From contig JAEOTH010000089.1 in NCBI GenBank assembly GCA_016839915.1, positions 1-33,228 of the forward strand: a DNA stretch of 33,228 nt, in the 5' to 3' direction. The DNA comes from Promethearchaeota archaeon. Lineage in GTDB: Archaea > Asgardarchaeota > Lokiarchaeia > Sigyniarchaeales > SOKP01. The notes under the pieces were generated by a model that saw only the letters and a list, made by a program, of their open reading frames with translations, made no database searches and was not told where the DNA came from. This document shows, piece by piece, positions 9,798 to 18,496 of the stretch (positions are counted from its first letter, which is position 1; every line of letters begins with the position of its first letter). The position numbers were made by a program, and so were the translations under genes.

Positions 9798-9937
9798 AGT
9801 ATTATGAGAGAGAATAAATCCTGACTTTTTCCCTCTTTTTTATGATCTTTGGATTTGTTCTCTTAACATAATATTTCTGAAAATTATAAAATTTAGGGAT
9901 TATAAGGATTGATTCTTATGTGTAGACTCAATAAAAT

Positions 9938-10132
9938 ATGGAGGTGAAAATACTGGAAAAAGAATCTAACGAGAAAGATATGATATTAGATTATTATAAG
10001 GACTGGGATTCTTATAATGCTCCAGTCTTAATGATGTTAAACGCCCCAAATGAATTTTCAGAAAGTTTAGAGGCGGAAGAGAGTAGAAAGTTGGAGCATC
10101 TTAGGAAAAAGTATCAAAGATCTTCGAGATGA
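9938..10132 (+). CDS. Small charged hypothetical protein
   Basis: A 64-residue protein, acidic in the middle (FSESLEAEESRKLEHL), ending in a basic tail. It has no cysteines, membrane segment or recognised domain; the C-terminal half looks helical. The frame opens with ATG at 9938, but a strong Shine-Dalgarno sequence, GGAGGTGA (9940-9947), overlaps that ATG. Five bases after its GGTGA core comes CTG at 9953-9955, in the same frame, so translation may begin there and give a 59-residue product. The gene follows a TATA box and a candidate structured leader, and ends facing the aminotransferase gene. The strong ribosome site is the main reason to believe it is expressed; the function is unknown. 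Confidence 0.55.
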   Translation: MEVKILEKESNEKDMILDYYKDWDSYNAPVLMMLNAPNEFSESLEAEESRKLEHLRKKYQRSSR

Positions 10133-10138
10133 CGATAA

Positions 10139-10171
10139 ATTTTTTAGATCTAATAAAATAATAGTTTTTTT
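10139..10171 (+). terminator. T-tract terminator between convergent genes
   Basis: Two T runs (about 10139-10145 and 10165-10171) follow the stop of the 64-residue gene, in the short gap before the oppositely oriented aminotransferase. Archaeal transcription often ends at such tracts without a hairpin. Confidence 0.35.
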
Positions 10172-10183
10172 AAATTTTATTTT

Positions 10184-11374
10184 TTAATTAAGAAAAGCTT
10201 TAATTCTTTCTAATGCCTGTTTAATACGCTCTTCAGGTTGGGTTAAAGTAAATCTAACAAATCCTTCTCCATATTGACCAAATCCTATTCCTGGTGTGAT
10301 CACTACTCCAATATCAATTAAATTTTTTACAAAATCCATACTGCTAGTATCACTATATTTCTGAGGAATTTGAGTCCACACATAAAATGTTGCTTGAGGA
10401 GTGTCCGTTCTCCAACCTATTTCATTTAAACCCTTAACAAGGAGATCTCTACGTTTTTCATATATTTCAATTGTTTTTTGAACAATGTCTGGTTTTTTCT
10501 CTGATTTATATTCATTTAAACCTTTAGCTACAGCTCTTTGTATAAACTTTGGACAACCAGAGTCAATTTGTGACTTAATATTTCTTAAACCTTTAATAAT
10601 ATCTCTATTACCAGCAATCCAACCACATCGAAATCCTGTCATATTAAACATTTTAGAAGCACTATTAATTTCAACATGATTCTGATCTACTTGTAATATC
10701 GAAGGAGCAATATAATCTCCAAATGTAAATTCGGAATAAGGATTATCATGAATTATGAAAAAATTATAATCTTCAGCATAATCTACTGCTTTTTTTAAGA
10801 ATTCCTCTTGTATAATTGCACCAGTAGGGTTATTTGGATAATTTAAGTACATTATTTTAGTTTTTCTAAGAATTTTTTTATCAATTGCATCTAAATCAGG
10901 TAAAAATTGATTTTCTCTTAATAAAGGCATCAAATATGGTTCTGCATCACACAATTTTGTTGCTCCATTCTCATAAACTGGATATCCTGGGTTAGGACAA
11001 AGAACAATATCTCCTGGATTTATAAATGCTCTAGCAATATTTGCAACTCCTTCTTTACCTCCAATTACATTTGATATCTCAGTTTTTAAATCTAAATCAA
11101 TATTAAATCTAACTCTATACCATCTTGCTACAGTTTCTCTAAAAAATTCTTCTCCCATACTTGCGGGATAATTATGATTCTCCGGTAATTTAACTTGTTT
11201 TATTAATTCGCTAACAATTAGTTCAGGAGCAGATAAATCAGGATCTCCAATACCAAGAGGAATTAAATCAATCCCTCTCTTTTTTTTTTCTGAAATTAAC
11301 TTTTCAATCTCTACAAAGATATAAGTTGGTAGTCTTTTTACTCTCTCAGAAAATTCAATTTTAATGTAAAACAC
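10184..11374 (-). CDS. dapL: PLP-dependent class I/II aminotransferase, LL-diaminopimelate aminotransferase-like
   Basis: About 396 residues, fold-type I. DapL-type enzymes convert tetrahydrodipicolinate to LL-diaminopimelate using glutamate, a one-step route toward lysine. Visible signatures are ERVKRLPTYIFVEI at the N-terminus, IGDPDL, the GGKEG cofactor loop, PGYPVY, YPNNPTGA, HDNPYSEF, SASKMFNMTGFRCGW with the PLP-binding lysine, and a C-terminal FVRFTLT containing the carboxylate-binding arginine. The GTG at 11372-11374 gives this frame, but it lies inside the only Shine-Dalgarno site (AAGGGTG). The best-placed codon is the ATT at 11363-11365, which would give MKIEFSERV. The gene stands alone between the small protein and the MFS transporter. 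Other archaeal aminotransferases (aspartate or alanine type) share much of the pattern, so the class is certain and the DapL call is likely. Confidence 0.75.
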   Translation of the reverse strand: MFYIKIEFSERVKRLPTYIFVEIEKLISEKKKRGIDLIPLGIGDPDLSAPELIVSELIKQVKLPENHNYPASMGEEFFRETVARWYRVRFNIDLDLKTEISNVIGGKEGVANIARAFINPGDIVLCPNPGYPVYENGATKLCDAEPYLMPLLRENQFLPDLDAIDKKILRKTKIMYLNYPNNPTGAIIQEEFLKKAVDYAEDYNFFIIHDNPYSEFTFGDYIAPSILQVDQNHVEINSASKMFNMTGFRCGWIAGNRDIIKGLRNIKSQIDSGCPKFIQRAVAKGLNEYKSEKKPDIVQKTIEIYEKRRDLLVKGLNEIGWRTDTPQATFYVWTQIPQKYSDTSSMDFVKNLIDIGVVITPGIGFGQYGEGFVRFTLTQPEERIKQALERIKAFLN

Positions 11375-11490
11375 CCTTCTTTTAAAATTTGCTTAAGAAT
11401 ATGTGAAACTAATCGATATAAAATGATATAAATTTTTCGAAAAAACGAGGTCGATAAATGATTAAAAAAAAAGAATTAAATTAAAGTCTA

Positions 11491-12804
11491 TTATTGGCTT
11501 CTTTCAATATTTATTTCATAATCGTTAGGATCCAACGTAAAGAAGGTACCCAAACCAATATTCATAATAATCGCCATAAACAAGAAAATAATTGCATAAA
11601 TCCAAAATGCTTGTAACCCTGCTAAAACCCCAATTAATATACTTGTTAGTTGTAATCCGATTGTTGATCCTAAATTTGTGAATGAATTACATGTAGCATA
11701 ATAAGTACTATCCATTTCAGGATATTGTTGTGATTCTTGACCTATGACAGCAGAAAAAGCAGAATTTCTCCAACCAGCAGAGGTTCCTAATATTAAGGAG
11801 AATATCAATAAAAAAGGCCAACTAATTGGTATTATGAATAATAAGAAAGAGATTGATGTTAAAATAAATGATATGTAAACACTTCGTTTCCTAGACTGTA
11901 AATCTGCTATTCTCCCTCCAATAAGAGCTCCAGTTATTACTCCTAAACCAATGATAAAAGCAATTAAAGCTTGTGGCGCATATAAATGTTCTTGGGTTGG
12001 ATCCCCAATAAGATCCATTGTTGCTCCGCTAGCAGTGACTAAACCCCATTGAATAAGTATAAAGAGAGGTATAAGTACGAAAACTATTCCATCACAGAAA
12101 GAATTAAATAAAGAGAATGCATATACTTTCCAATTCTTTCTTTTTCCAAAAATTACTTTGAGATTCTCTACCGCATTTACTTCTATGTTTTTTACTCTTT
12201 CTTTAACAATCAAAGTTGTAAATGAAAAAATCATCATTGCAATACCTAATCCAATGAAAATTATTTCTGTGGTTCCTCCTGTCAATAAAATCAATATTAC
12301 TAATAATGGTCCACCAGCGATAATACCTACAGATCTAAATCCCCAACAAATTCCTTGCACTCGTCCAAGTCTTTCTTTGGGATATAAATCTAGGATTAAT
12401 CCATCAATCGCAGTATCTCCCATTGCAACTCCTATCACGATTATAACACCCAGAATTGTTACTAAACTCATTGCATTACTTGCTGTTAAGATAAACGGAA
12501 ATAATATCCAAATCAAACCTGATGCTATTGATGGGCCGATTATCCAAGGTTTTCGCCTTCCGAACTTTTTAAACCCTATTTTATCTGATAAGATTCCATA
12601 AATAAATTTAACTCCAAAGGGAAGTAGGATGATTGACATCATGGATGCGATTTGTCCCGCATCAACTGGTAGAGGGTCTAATAAGTAAAATAGAAATATG
12701 GGAATAATAGTTGTAAACATCGACTGATTAATTCCTTGAACAAAATAGTTGAGTGAAAAAATACCAATATACGATTTCTTTAATTCAACCTCACTTTCTC
12801 CCAT
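11491..12804 (-). CDS. Major facilitator superfamily transporter
   Basis: 437 residues with about 12 hydrophobic segments, the normal MFS length. The loop after the second segment contains GILSDKIGFKKFGRRKPW, the MFS motif A (G-x-L-x-D-...-GRR). A related second-half motif, IGGRIADLQSRKRS, marks the internal duplication. The loop between halves is short and basic (KERVKNIEVNAVENLK). The ATG at 12802-12804 has GGGTT six bases upstream. The substrate is unknown; overall it resembles sugar/cation-symporter or biopterin-transporter-like branches, but no substrate-specific residue stands out. It is followed at 116 bases by the aminotransferase gene on the same strand, so co-transcription is possible but not shown. 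Confidence 0.88.
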   Translation of the reverse strand: MGESEVELKKSYIGIFSLNYFVQGINQSMFTTIIPIFLFYLLDPLPVDAGQIASMMSIILLPFGVKFIYGILSDKIGFKKFGRRKPWIIGPSIASGLIWILFPFILTASNAMSLVTILGVIIVIGVAMGDTAIDGLILDLYPKERLGRVQGICWGFRSVGIIAGGPLLVILILLTGGTTEIIFIGLGIAMMIFSFTTLIVKERVKNIEVNAVENLKVIFGKRKNWKVYAFSLFNSFCDGIVFVLIPLFILIQWGLVTASGATMDLIGDPTQEHLYAPQALIAFIIGLGVITGALIGGRIADLQSRKRSVYISFILTSISFLLFIIPISWPFLLIFSLILGTSAGWRNSAFSAVIGQESQQYPEMDSTYYATCNSFTNLGSTIGLQLTSILIGVLAGLQAFWIYAIIFLFMAIIMNIGLGTFFTLDPNDYEINIERSQ

Positions 12805-12990
12805 GATAATAACCCAAATTTTTCTAATATTTTATTAAATATGTAATTTAAAAAGTAATATTGTTTTTATATTTAATAATTTTAATGTATCAAACATGAA
12901 GCCTTTATAAATAAAAACGGGTTCTGTTTATAGAAAAAAGATTTAACCCTCAGTTGTAATAAATGAGATTAAAAAAATAGATTCAAATTC

Positions 12991-13164
12991 TTATATTGGA
13001 TAATCTCTCCTTATTTGGAGTTCTCGTTTATAGTATTTAATCTGACTTTTAATAAACCTAAAAGGTCGGGGTTGTATGAGATGGCCATACTTATGTAAAT
13101 GATCTTCTAAAAGATTTATAGTAAGTTCTATTTTATTTATTCTTTCTTGGGTTTCTCTCATCAT
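12991..13164 (-). CDS. Small basic hypothetical protein (57 residues)
   Basis: The ATG at 13162-13164 opens a 57-codon frame ending in TAA at 12991-12993, and an in-frame stop lies four codons upstream of the ATG. The product is basic and probably helical: a short amphipathic N-terminal part (ERINKIELTINLLEDHL) is followed by a K/R/Y-rich C-terminal part (RFIKSQIKYYKRELQIRR). GAGGTAAG lies upstream, slightly far from the start. No domain is recognised; nucleic-acid or membrane-surface binding is only a guess from the charge. It lies between the MFS transporter and the ferredoxin protein, more than 180 bases from each. Confidence 0.5.
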   Translation of the reverse strand: MMRETQERINKIELTINLLEDHLHKYGHLIQPRPFRFIKSQIKYYKRELQIRRDYPI

Positions 13165-13236
13165 AAATTTCTCTTACCTCAATCCCTTAAATTTAGTTTA
13201 TAAGGATTTAAGAAATATTAATTAAAAAAAAGTGAG

Positions 13237-13290
13237 AGTGCTTAGATTTTATAGATTTTAAATTAAATTAACAGTTTACATCAAAGCACT
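13237..13290. repeat. Inverted repeat in the region upstream of the ferredoxin protein gene
   Basis: AGTGCTTAGAT (13237-13247) and ATCAAAGCACT (13280-13290) are complementary at 10 of 11 positions across a 32-base gap. A TATA-like TTTATAAAAT lies farther down (about 13330-13339), 43 bases before the ATG at 13382. It may be an operator for either flanking gene. Nothing else is visible in 13165-13381. Confidence 0.4.
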
Positions 13291-13381
13291 AATCTAATTG
13301 TACTCATAATTTAATTAAACTAAGAATTCTTTTATAAAATAAAAAATATCTAAGTAAAAATTAAACAGGGAAATAAATTTA

Positions 13382-14494
13382 ATGATTGATAAATTTTGGT
13401 ATAAAGTAGCAAGAACTATTGTCAAAGCAGGAACACTTCCATTTCCTATTACCGAGACTCTTATTCAATTTCTTCAGACAATTATTACTCAAGATCAAGC
13501 TAAATTCCTTCTAAATTTTAAAAAACCATCATTAAAAATTGAACAGATTAAGGAATATTCTGATTTAAATGACGAAGAGATTAAAAAAATGCTAAATGAA
13601 TTAATGGATAATGGAGTAATAGTAGGTTCTCTGAGCAGGAGAACAAAGATTATGGTTTATAGATTAATGGGCCCTTACCCTGGAATTTTGGAATATTCGC
13701 TAATGAGGGGTGAGACTAGCGAAAGGAATAAAAAAATCGCAAAATTGATTGAAAAAATTTTTATTGAATTGTCGGAAAAATCTCAAAGAAATTATGATTC
13801 TTTTTCCAAATTATATAAACAGGTACCCGCTGTTGATAGGACCATTCCAGTTGAAAAAGAGGTTGAAGTAGGAACTGAAACAGTGTTACCTTATGAAGAG
13901 ATAGAAAGATATTTTGAAGAATACGGTAAAGAAGAAAATTGTATCGCTCTCGCTAATTGTTATTGTCGTCATGAACAGGATCTACTCGATAACCCCTGCA
14001 AAGTGAATCCACCAAAATTAAGTTGTATTCCTCTTGATAAGTCTGCACAATTTGCTATAAAGCACGGTTTCGCTCAACCAATATCTAAAGAAGAAGCATT
14101 AAAAATATGTAGGGAAGCAGAAGATTATGGTCTTGTTCATAAAGCATTTCACGTTCATTCTGATCCAAATAAAGGGCTTGAGGCAATCTGTAATTGTTGT
14201 AAATGTTGCTGTGGTATTTTTCAAATGTATCATCGCGGGGTTACTCCTTATCACACTATAAGTTCATACATCGCAAAAGTGAATGATGAATGTATCGGTT
14301 GTGGGACTTGTATTGAGAAATGTCCCGTGGAGGCACTTGATTTAATCGATGATCAATCAATTGTAGATGAGGATAGATGTATTGGTTGTGGAGTTTGTGC
14401 TCATCTTTGCCCAGAAGAAGCTATACATCTTAAAAGAACAGGTCTTAGAGAAGTTTTTCTTCCCTTAAAAAGAATTAAAGTAGGACGAGCATAA
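13382..14494 (+). CDS. Winged-helix and cysteine-rich protein with C-terminal 2x[4Fe-4S] ferredoxin domain
   Basis: 370 residues in three parts. Residues about 40-100 look like a winged helix-turn-helix (EEIKKMLNELMDNGVIV is typical of the recognition region). The middle has an unusual cysteine set: NCYCRHEQ near 195, further single cysteines to about 217, and CNCCKCCC near 270. The C-terminus is a bacterial-type ferredoxin with two full CxxCxxCxxxCP motifs (CIGCGTCIEKCP near 304, CIGCGVCAHLCP near 333), expected to carry two [4Fe-4S] clusters. It probably passes electrons or senses redox state. It is followed 40 bases later by the metallo-beta-lactamase-fold gene, so the two are likely one transcript. 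The pairing with the convergent flavin oxidoreductases suggests a shared redox role (inference). Confidence 0.8.
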   Translation: MIDKFWYKVARTIVKAGTLPFPITETLIQFLQTIITQDQAKFLLNFKKPSLKIEQIKEYSDLNDEEIKKMLNELMDNGVIVGSLSRRTKIMVYRLMGPYPGILEYSLMRGETSERNKKIAKLIEKIFIELSEKSQRNYDSFSKLYKQVPAVDRTIPVEKEVEVGTETVLPYEEIERYFEEYGKEENCIALANCYCRHEQDLLDNPCKVNPPKLSCIPLDKSAQFAIKHGFAQPISKEEALKICREAEDYGLVHKAFHVHSDPNKGLEAICNCCKCCCGIFQMYHRGVTPYHTISSYIAKVNDECIGCGTCIEKCPVEALDLIDDQSIVDEDRCIGCGVCAHLCPEEAIHLKRTGLREVFLPLKRIKVGRA

Positions 14495-14534
14495 TATTTA
14501 TTAATTTTAAAATTCAAATGGGTGATATTGATTT

Positions 14535-15425
14535 TTGGTTGTTCGTATAACATATCATTGTAATCAAGAAATATTAGAATGGCAATGGGCATCAGATAGC
14601 GAAATAATGCCTTATCCTTATTTTACATCATGTTATTTAATAGATGGACTTCTCATTGATTCTGGAGCACCTGGAGGGGAAAATGATTTTAGAGAATTTG
14701 TGAAATCACTAAATCATGACCAAATGATTGAAAAATGTTTTATTACTCATGCACATGAGGACCATGCCGGTGGAGCCCATATGTTAAACAAAGAATTCGG
14801 AATACCGATTTACACAAGTAACAAAACAATAGATCTTTTAAAAAAAGGTAATACATATCCTGAATATCGTCAAATAGCATGGGGTTCAAAATTACTACCT
14901 GTTAATGCCGAGCTTATTGATAAACCAATAATCACAAAATCAAAGAAGTATAAATTTGAAATTCTTCCAATGCTTGGACATGCTCCAGAATTAGTTGCAT
15001 TACTTGAAATAAAAGAACAATGGGCTTTTGTCGCAGATGCTGTACAACCAAAATACAAAATGATATTTGGTAAGAACAGTGATATCCAAGAGGATATATC
15101 ACAAATATACCAATCTCTCTCTGACTTATATGATATAACAGAAGGTATGGATCATTTAATAATCTTCTCTGCTGGGAATGGAGTAATGCAGGGGAGAGAT
15201 ATTCTTATAGAAAAAATGGAAGAGATCGAAAAATTACACATAAAGGTTCATAATTATAATAAACAATTCCAAGAAGAGGGGATTTCTGGAAAAAAGTTAA
15301 TAAGAAAAATATTAAAAAAATTATTTGGTAGAGAAAGTATCATAAGTCAATTAACGCAAGGCGACTTATCACGGGAAAATCTGATTATTTCTTTACTTAA
15401 ATGGAAAAAAAATAAGTGTTTATAA
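14535..15425 (+). CDS. Metallo-beta-lactamase-fold hydrolase
   Basis: 296 residues. The metal-binding motif THAHEDHAGG is at about 71-80, a following histidine is in LGHAPE near 149, and the bridging aspartate is probably in VADAVQ near 168. In most glyoxalase-II-like members the last ligand is in a GHG-type motif; here the equivalent stretch reads IIFSAGNG, so that histidine appears to be replaced. The C-terminal 60 residues are a basic helical tail. The start is TTG at 14535, nine bases after GGTGA; an in-frame TGA two codons upstream rules out a longer product. It shares a transcript with the ferredoxin protein, and its end overlaps the stop of the convergent reductase gene by six bases. 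The substrate is unknown; thioester hydrolases and oxygen- or NO-related flavodiiron relatives share this fold, but no flavodoxin domain is present. Confidence 0.8.
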   Translation: MVVRITYHCNQEILEWQWASDSEIMPYPYFTSCYLIDGLLIDSGAPGGENDFREFVKSLNHDQMIEKCFITHAHEDHAGGAHMLNKEFGIPIYTSNKTIDLLKKGNTYPEYRQIAWGSKLLPVNAELIDKPIITKSKKYKFEILPMLGHAPELVALLEIKEQWAFVADAVQPKYKMIFGKNSDIQEDISQIYQSLSDLYDITEGMDHLIIFSAGNGVMQGRDILIEKMEEIEKLHIKVHNYNKQFQEEGISGKKLIRKILKKLFGRESIISQLTQGDLSRENLIISLLKWKKNKCL

Positions 15426-16649
15426 GTGTCTTGGAATTATTATCTCAAGATCAGATATTGGATAAGAGTAACAAGGATGGAAGTAGTTAAATTTTTTATC
15501 TGCCTTACGTCTCCAATCTGAAACAGGACTAACATAAACTTTACCAGATATAAGCAGAGATCGACAAAATCCACATTCCCCAGATCGACATTTCGATGGT
15601 GGTGCAAAGTTTGCTCTCTCCATTGCAACAAGAACAGATTCTGTTGCCTTTGCAGGTATTTCTTCTTTTATATCTCCAACATGTGCTATAATTTTAAATG
15701 TCTTTTCAGCGACTTCTTTAGGGAATCCTGGATAGTTTACAATATCTTTGATTTCACCAAATGCCTCCCTTCGAATTCTTTTACCAGGAAGTTTAAATGA
15801 TGTCAGTTCTTTCTCTATTAAATCATACATTACTTGAGGACCACATATGAAGAATGTACTATTTTTAACATCACAATATTTTTCAATAATTTCTGCTGTA
15901 ATAAAACCAGTTTCACAACCCTCTAAAGATACTTCGTCACAACTTAATATGTGGACAATTTCTAATTTATCAGGATGTTCTTTCTCGAGTTGTTTAAACT
16001 CATTATAATAGATAATATCATCTTCCTCACTGCTCCCATACAATATTGTGAGTTTAGCATCGATTTTTTTCTCTATAAATGATTTGACCATTGAACGAAA
16101 CGGTGTTATTCCAGACCCTCCCGCAATACCTACTATGTGCTTTGTATCTCGTAAAGGTTCAGAATAAAAGAATCCTTCAGGTCCAGAACTTACCACCTTC
16201 GTACCAACCTTCCAATTATCCCATATATAGTTTGTTAAGAATCCGTGTTCTTCTTTTCGTATAGTTATTTCATAAAAGCCTTTTTGAGAATCATTAGGTG
16301 AGGATGCGATTGAATAAGGACGTGTAACTTCTACCCCATTTACTGTTACTTTTAAACTTAAATATTGACCCGCTCTGAAATATGCTAATCTTTTAGTGTT
16401 AGATTCTGGATCAGGTAATAGTTTAAAAGTTTTTGCTGATTTTGTTTCATCTTTTATTTCTTTTATTATCAAATATTGTCTTTCTGGATGTAATGCTCTT
16501 GCAAGGTCATTTATAGAATCCGATTTTATTGGTTCGTTAGATGCCTTTTCGATTCTTTTCTTTCTGTTAGGAACAAGTTTCATAAAGTTGTATAAATCTT
16601 TCGTATTACTTTTTACAGTAATACTAAACTTTTCTTTATCTTCAGTCAC
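15420..16649 (-). CDS. Flavin reductase (FNR fold) with C-terminal plant-type [2Fe-2S] ferredoxin domain
   Basis: 409 residues. After an unusual polar N-terminal stretch of about 50 residues comes the FNR core: RPYSIASSPND binds FAD, GIAGGSGITPFRSM starts the NAD(P)-binding domain, and FICGPQVMYDL closes it. The C-terminal ferredoxin has CRSGECGFC (C-x4-C-x2-C) and a last cysteine in FHPCYSYP, the full set for one [2Fe-2S] cluster. Such proteins move electrons from NAD(P)H through FAD and the cluster to a partner enzyme. The start is GTG at 16649 with GAGGG six bases upstream; it overlaps the end of the upstream FAD oxidoreductase by eight bases, so the two are translationally coupled. The obvious partner is therefore that oxidoreductase (inference). 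Confidence 0.9.
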   Translation of the reverse strand: MTEDKEKFSITVKSNTKDLYNFMKLVPNRKKRIEKASNEPIKSDSINDLARALHPERQYLIIKEIKDETKSAKTFKLLPDPESNTKRLAYFRAGQYLSLKVTVNGVEVTRPYSIASSPNDSQKGFYEITIRKEEHGFLTNYIWDNWKVGTKVVSSGPEGFFYSEPLRDTKHIVGIAGGSGITPFRSMVKSFIEKKIDAKLTILYGSSEEDDIIYYNEFKQLEKEHPDKLEIVHILSCDEVSLEGCETGFITAEIIEKYCDVKNSTFFICGPQVMYDLIEKELTSFKLPGKRIRREAFGEIKDIVNYPGFPKEVAEKTFKIIAHVGDIKEEIPAKATESVLVAMERANFAPPSKCRSGECGFCRSLLISGKVYVSPVSDWRRKADKKFNYFHPCYSYPISDLEIIIPRHL

Positions 16650-18189
16650 TTCGAACCCTCACTTTTACCTTTAGTTTATTTAATACTAGTAATGCTGCAA
16701 TTTCACCGTCTTTTAATGCACTACTATACCCATGGCATCGTCTTCCAAAACCACCTGCAAATTCTAAACCCTTAATATAATTATGTTCACCCATCATCAT
16801 TAATCGTGGTATTAATGAATCCCAAGATTCTGGTTCATAGCCATAAACTATCCCATTATAGGTCCGAGTATACCTTGCGAAAGTTTCAGGAGTTGCTACT
16901 TCGATTTCTTCGATATAATCTCTAATAGAAATTCCTAGCGCATTTTCAAAATCAGTTATTAGCCCATCGGCAATTCTGTTTTTAATATCTACATAATCCT
17001 CAGGTTTCACATCCTTCCATACTTCTGGTTTAAAAAGAGTAGTAATATATATGATTGAAGTCCCAGGAGGAGAGCAGTCTGGTATCGCAACATTTAAACA
17101 AACGGTAGCTTGACCTTTTGGCACTCTAAGTTCCTTCCATTGATCATAAAGATTTGCAGTGTCCATATCCTCCATAATGAAGTAACTATACTCATTTATT
17201 CCTAATTCTTCAGCGGAAGCGTTCAATCCTAAATATACCACAAGTGCAGAGAGACCATGAATTCTAGCATTCACTTCTTTATATGCTATTTCAGGAACTT
17301 CAGATTTTGGATGGATTAAATTGTTATATACCAATGTTTGGGAGGAATTGGAAATTACGTAATTAGTATTAATTTTATCACCATTTGAGGTTTCTACTCC
17401 AACGACTCTACCTTTCTCTACTAAAATTTTCTCAACTCGAGTATTATACATGATTTCGCCACCCAATTCTCTAATTCTTTTATCGAGGGCTAATGTAAAC
17501 TCAGTTGAGCGGTATTTAGGAATATAAGCACCCCTTTTAATATATGTGTTAACCATAGCAGCAAACAGTGTGAAATTAATTCTATTCATAGGAAGTCCTA
17601 AGTAAGCCCAATATGCATTGAGAATATCCTGTGCTTTTTTAGGGATCCCTAATGCTTCTTCTACTTCTAATGTGGAATAAGATGCAGTCTTGAGAAAATT
17701 AGAATGCTCTTTAATTAAAATTGTTTGATCTGGATTTCCTTTAGATTTTCCAATGTACGCAAAAGCATTTGATATCTCTTGAGCAATCTTAAAAAAATTT
17801 TCTACAGATTCTCTACATCCAGGAACTTGCTTTTCAATCTCATTTAGAAAATTCTCTATTCCAAATGGCATTGTTACATCAAGATCTTTCGTAATTATTC
17901 TATAAGCTTCAGGAACTTCTAAAAATTCCGCATCAACTCCAAGCTTATTGAATAAAACTCTAATACCACCAGGATTAGAAACTGAGCCAAAATCTGCGAG
18001 TTCATGCAGAGAAGTCTCAAACTCAAATCTACCCCTTACAAAACTTGAAGCAAAACCACCAGGTAAGTTATGCTGTTCGATCAATAATACTTTAATCCCA
18101 GCTAATGCTAATCGTGCGGCAGCAACCAGCCCACCATTTCCTGCTCCAATGATTACAACTTTATAATCTTCACTTTCTTGCGAATTCAT
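16642..18189 (-). CDS. FAD-dependent oxidoreductase of the phytoene desaturase / retinol saturase family
   Basis: 515 residues from the ATG at 18187-18189, which has GGTTT five bases upstream; a TTG four codons earlier (18201) is less well placed. The N-terminus has the dinucleotide loop VVIIGAGNGGLVAAARLA followed by E and the family GGFASSF. The C-terminus has LEFAGGFGRRCHGYSSALKDGE, trimmed here to the key G-G..G.R..G...A...G pattern that contacts FAD. The length and layout fit CrtI/RetSat-like enzymes, which desaturate or saturate long isoprenoid chains. With the coupled NAD(P)H:FAD:2Fe-2S reductase, a saturase supplied with electrons is more likely than an oxidative desaturase (inference). 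Possible substrates are archaeal lipid or quinone isoprenoid chains; none is shown. Confidence 0.85.
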   Translation of the reverse strand: MNSQESEDYKVVIIGAGNGGLVAAARLALAGIKVLLIEQHNLPGGFASSFVRGRFEFETSLHELADFGSVSNPGGIRVLFNKLGVDAEFLEVPEAYRIITKDLDVTMPFGIENFLNEIEKQVPGCRESVENFFKIAQEISNAFAYIGKSKGNPDQTILIKEHSNFLKTASYSTLEVEEALGIPKKAQDILNAYWAYLGLPMNRINFTLFAAMVNTYIKRGAYIPKYRSTEFTLALDKRIRELGGEIMYNTRVEKILVEKGRVVGVETSNGDKINTNYVISNSSQTLVYNNLIHPKSEVPEIAYKEVNARIHGLSALVVYLGLNASAEELGINEYSYFIMEDMDTANLYDQWKELRVPKGQATVCLNVAIPDCSPPGTSIIYITTLFKPEVWKDVKPEDYVDIKNRIADGLITDFENALGISIRDYIEEIEVATPETFARYTRTYNGIVYGYEPESWDSLIPRLMMMGEHNYIKGLEFAGGFGRRCHGYSSALKDGEIAALLVLNKLKVKVRVRSD

Positions 18190-18430
18190 ATCATAAACCA
18201 AAATTGAGTAATATATTCAATAATAATCTAAATAGTGTAAGTTATAAGAATTTTGATTATTAATTTGAATTTATAACATTTTGGTTAGAGAGATTGAATA
18301 TTCATTTATTTAATCTCCCTTGCCCCTCAATTGTCATTTGTATCAAAAAATTATTCCTAAACTATTGTATAGACCCCCAGAATATTAAATTATGAATATT
18401 AATTACCTTATTAATGATATTACTCTACCC

Positions 18431-18438
18431 TTTAAATA
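18431..18438 (+). promoter_or_regulatory. TATA-like box of the small cysteine-pair protein gene
   Basis: TTTAAATA, 59 bases before the TTG start at 18497, which would give a leader of about 35 bases. It lies in the 307-base divergent region 18190-18496, which otherwise shows only AT-rich sequence and no gene. Confidence 0.3.
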
Positions 18439-18496
18439 GAATGTTTAACTATATTGCAGAAATTCAATAATTAAAATAATGAAAATGTGATTTAAA

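Noticed and set aside
12158-12601. 147-codon + strand frame
   Set aside because: Antisense to the MFS transporter, whose motifs are clear; the frame is a mirror of hydrophobic codons.
14518-14553. ATG at 14518 as start of the metallo-beta-lactamase-fold gene
   Set aside because: It is in another frame and runs into a stop after 10 codons; the TTG at 14535 is in frame.
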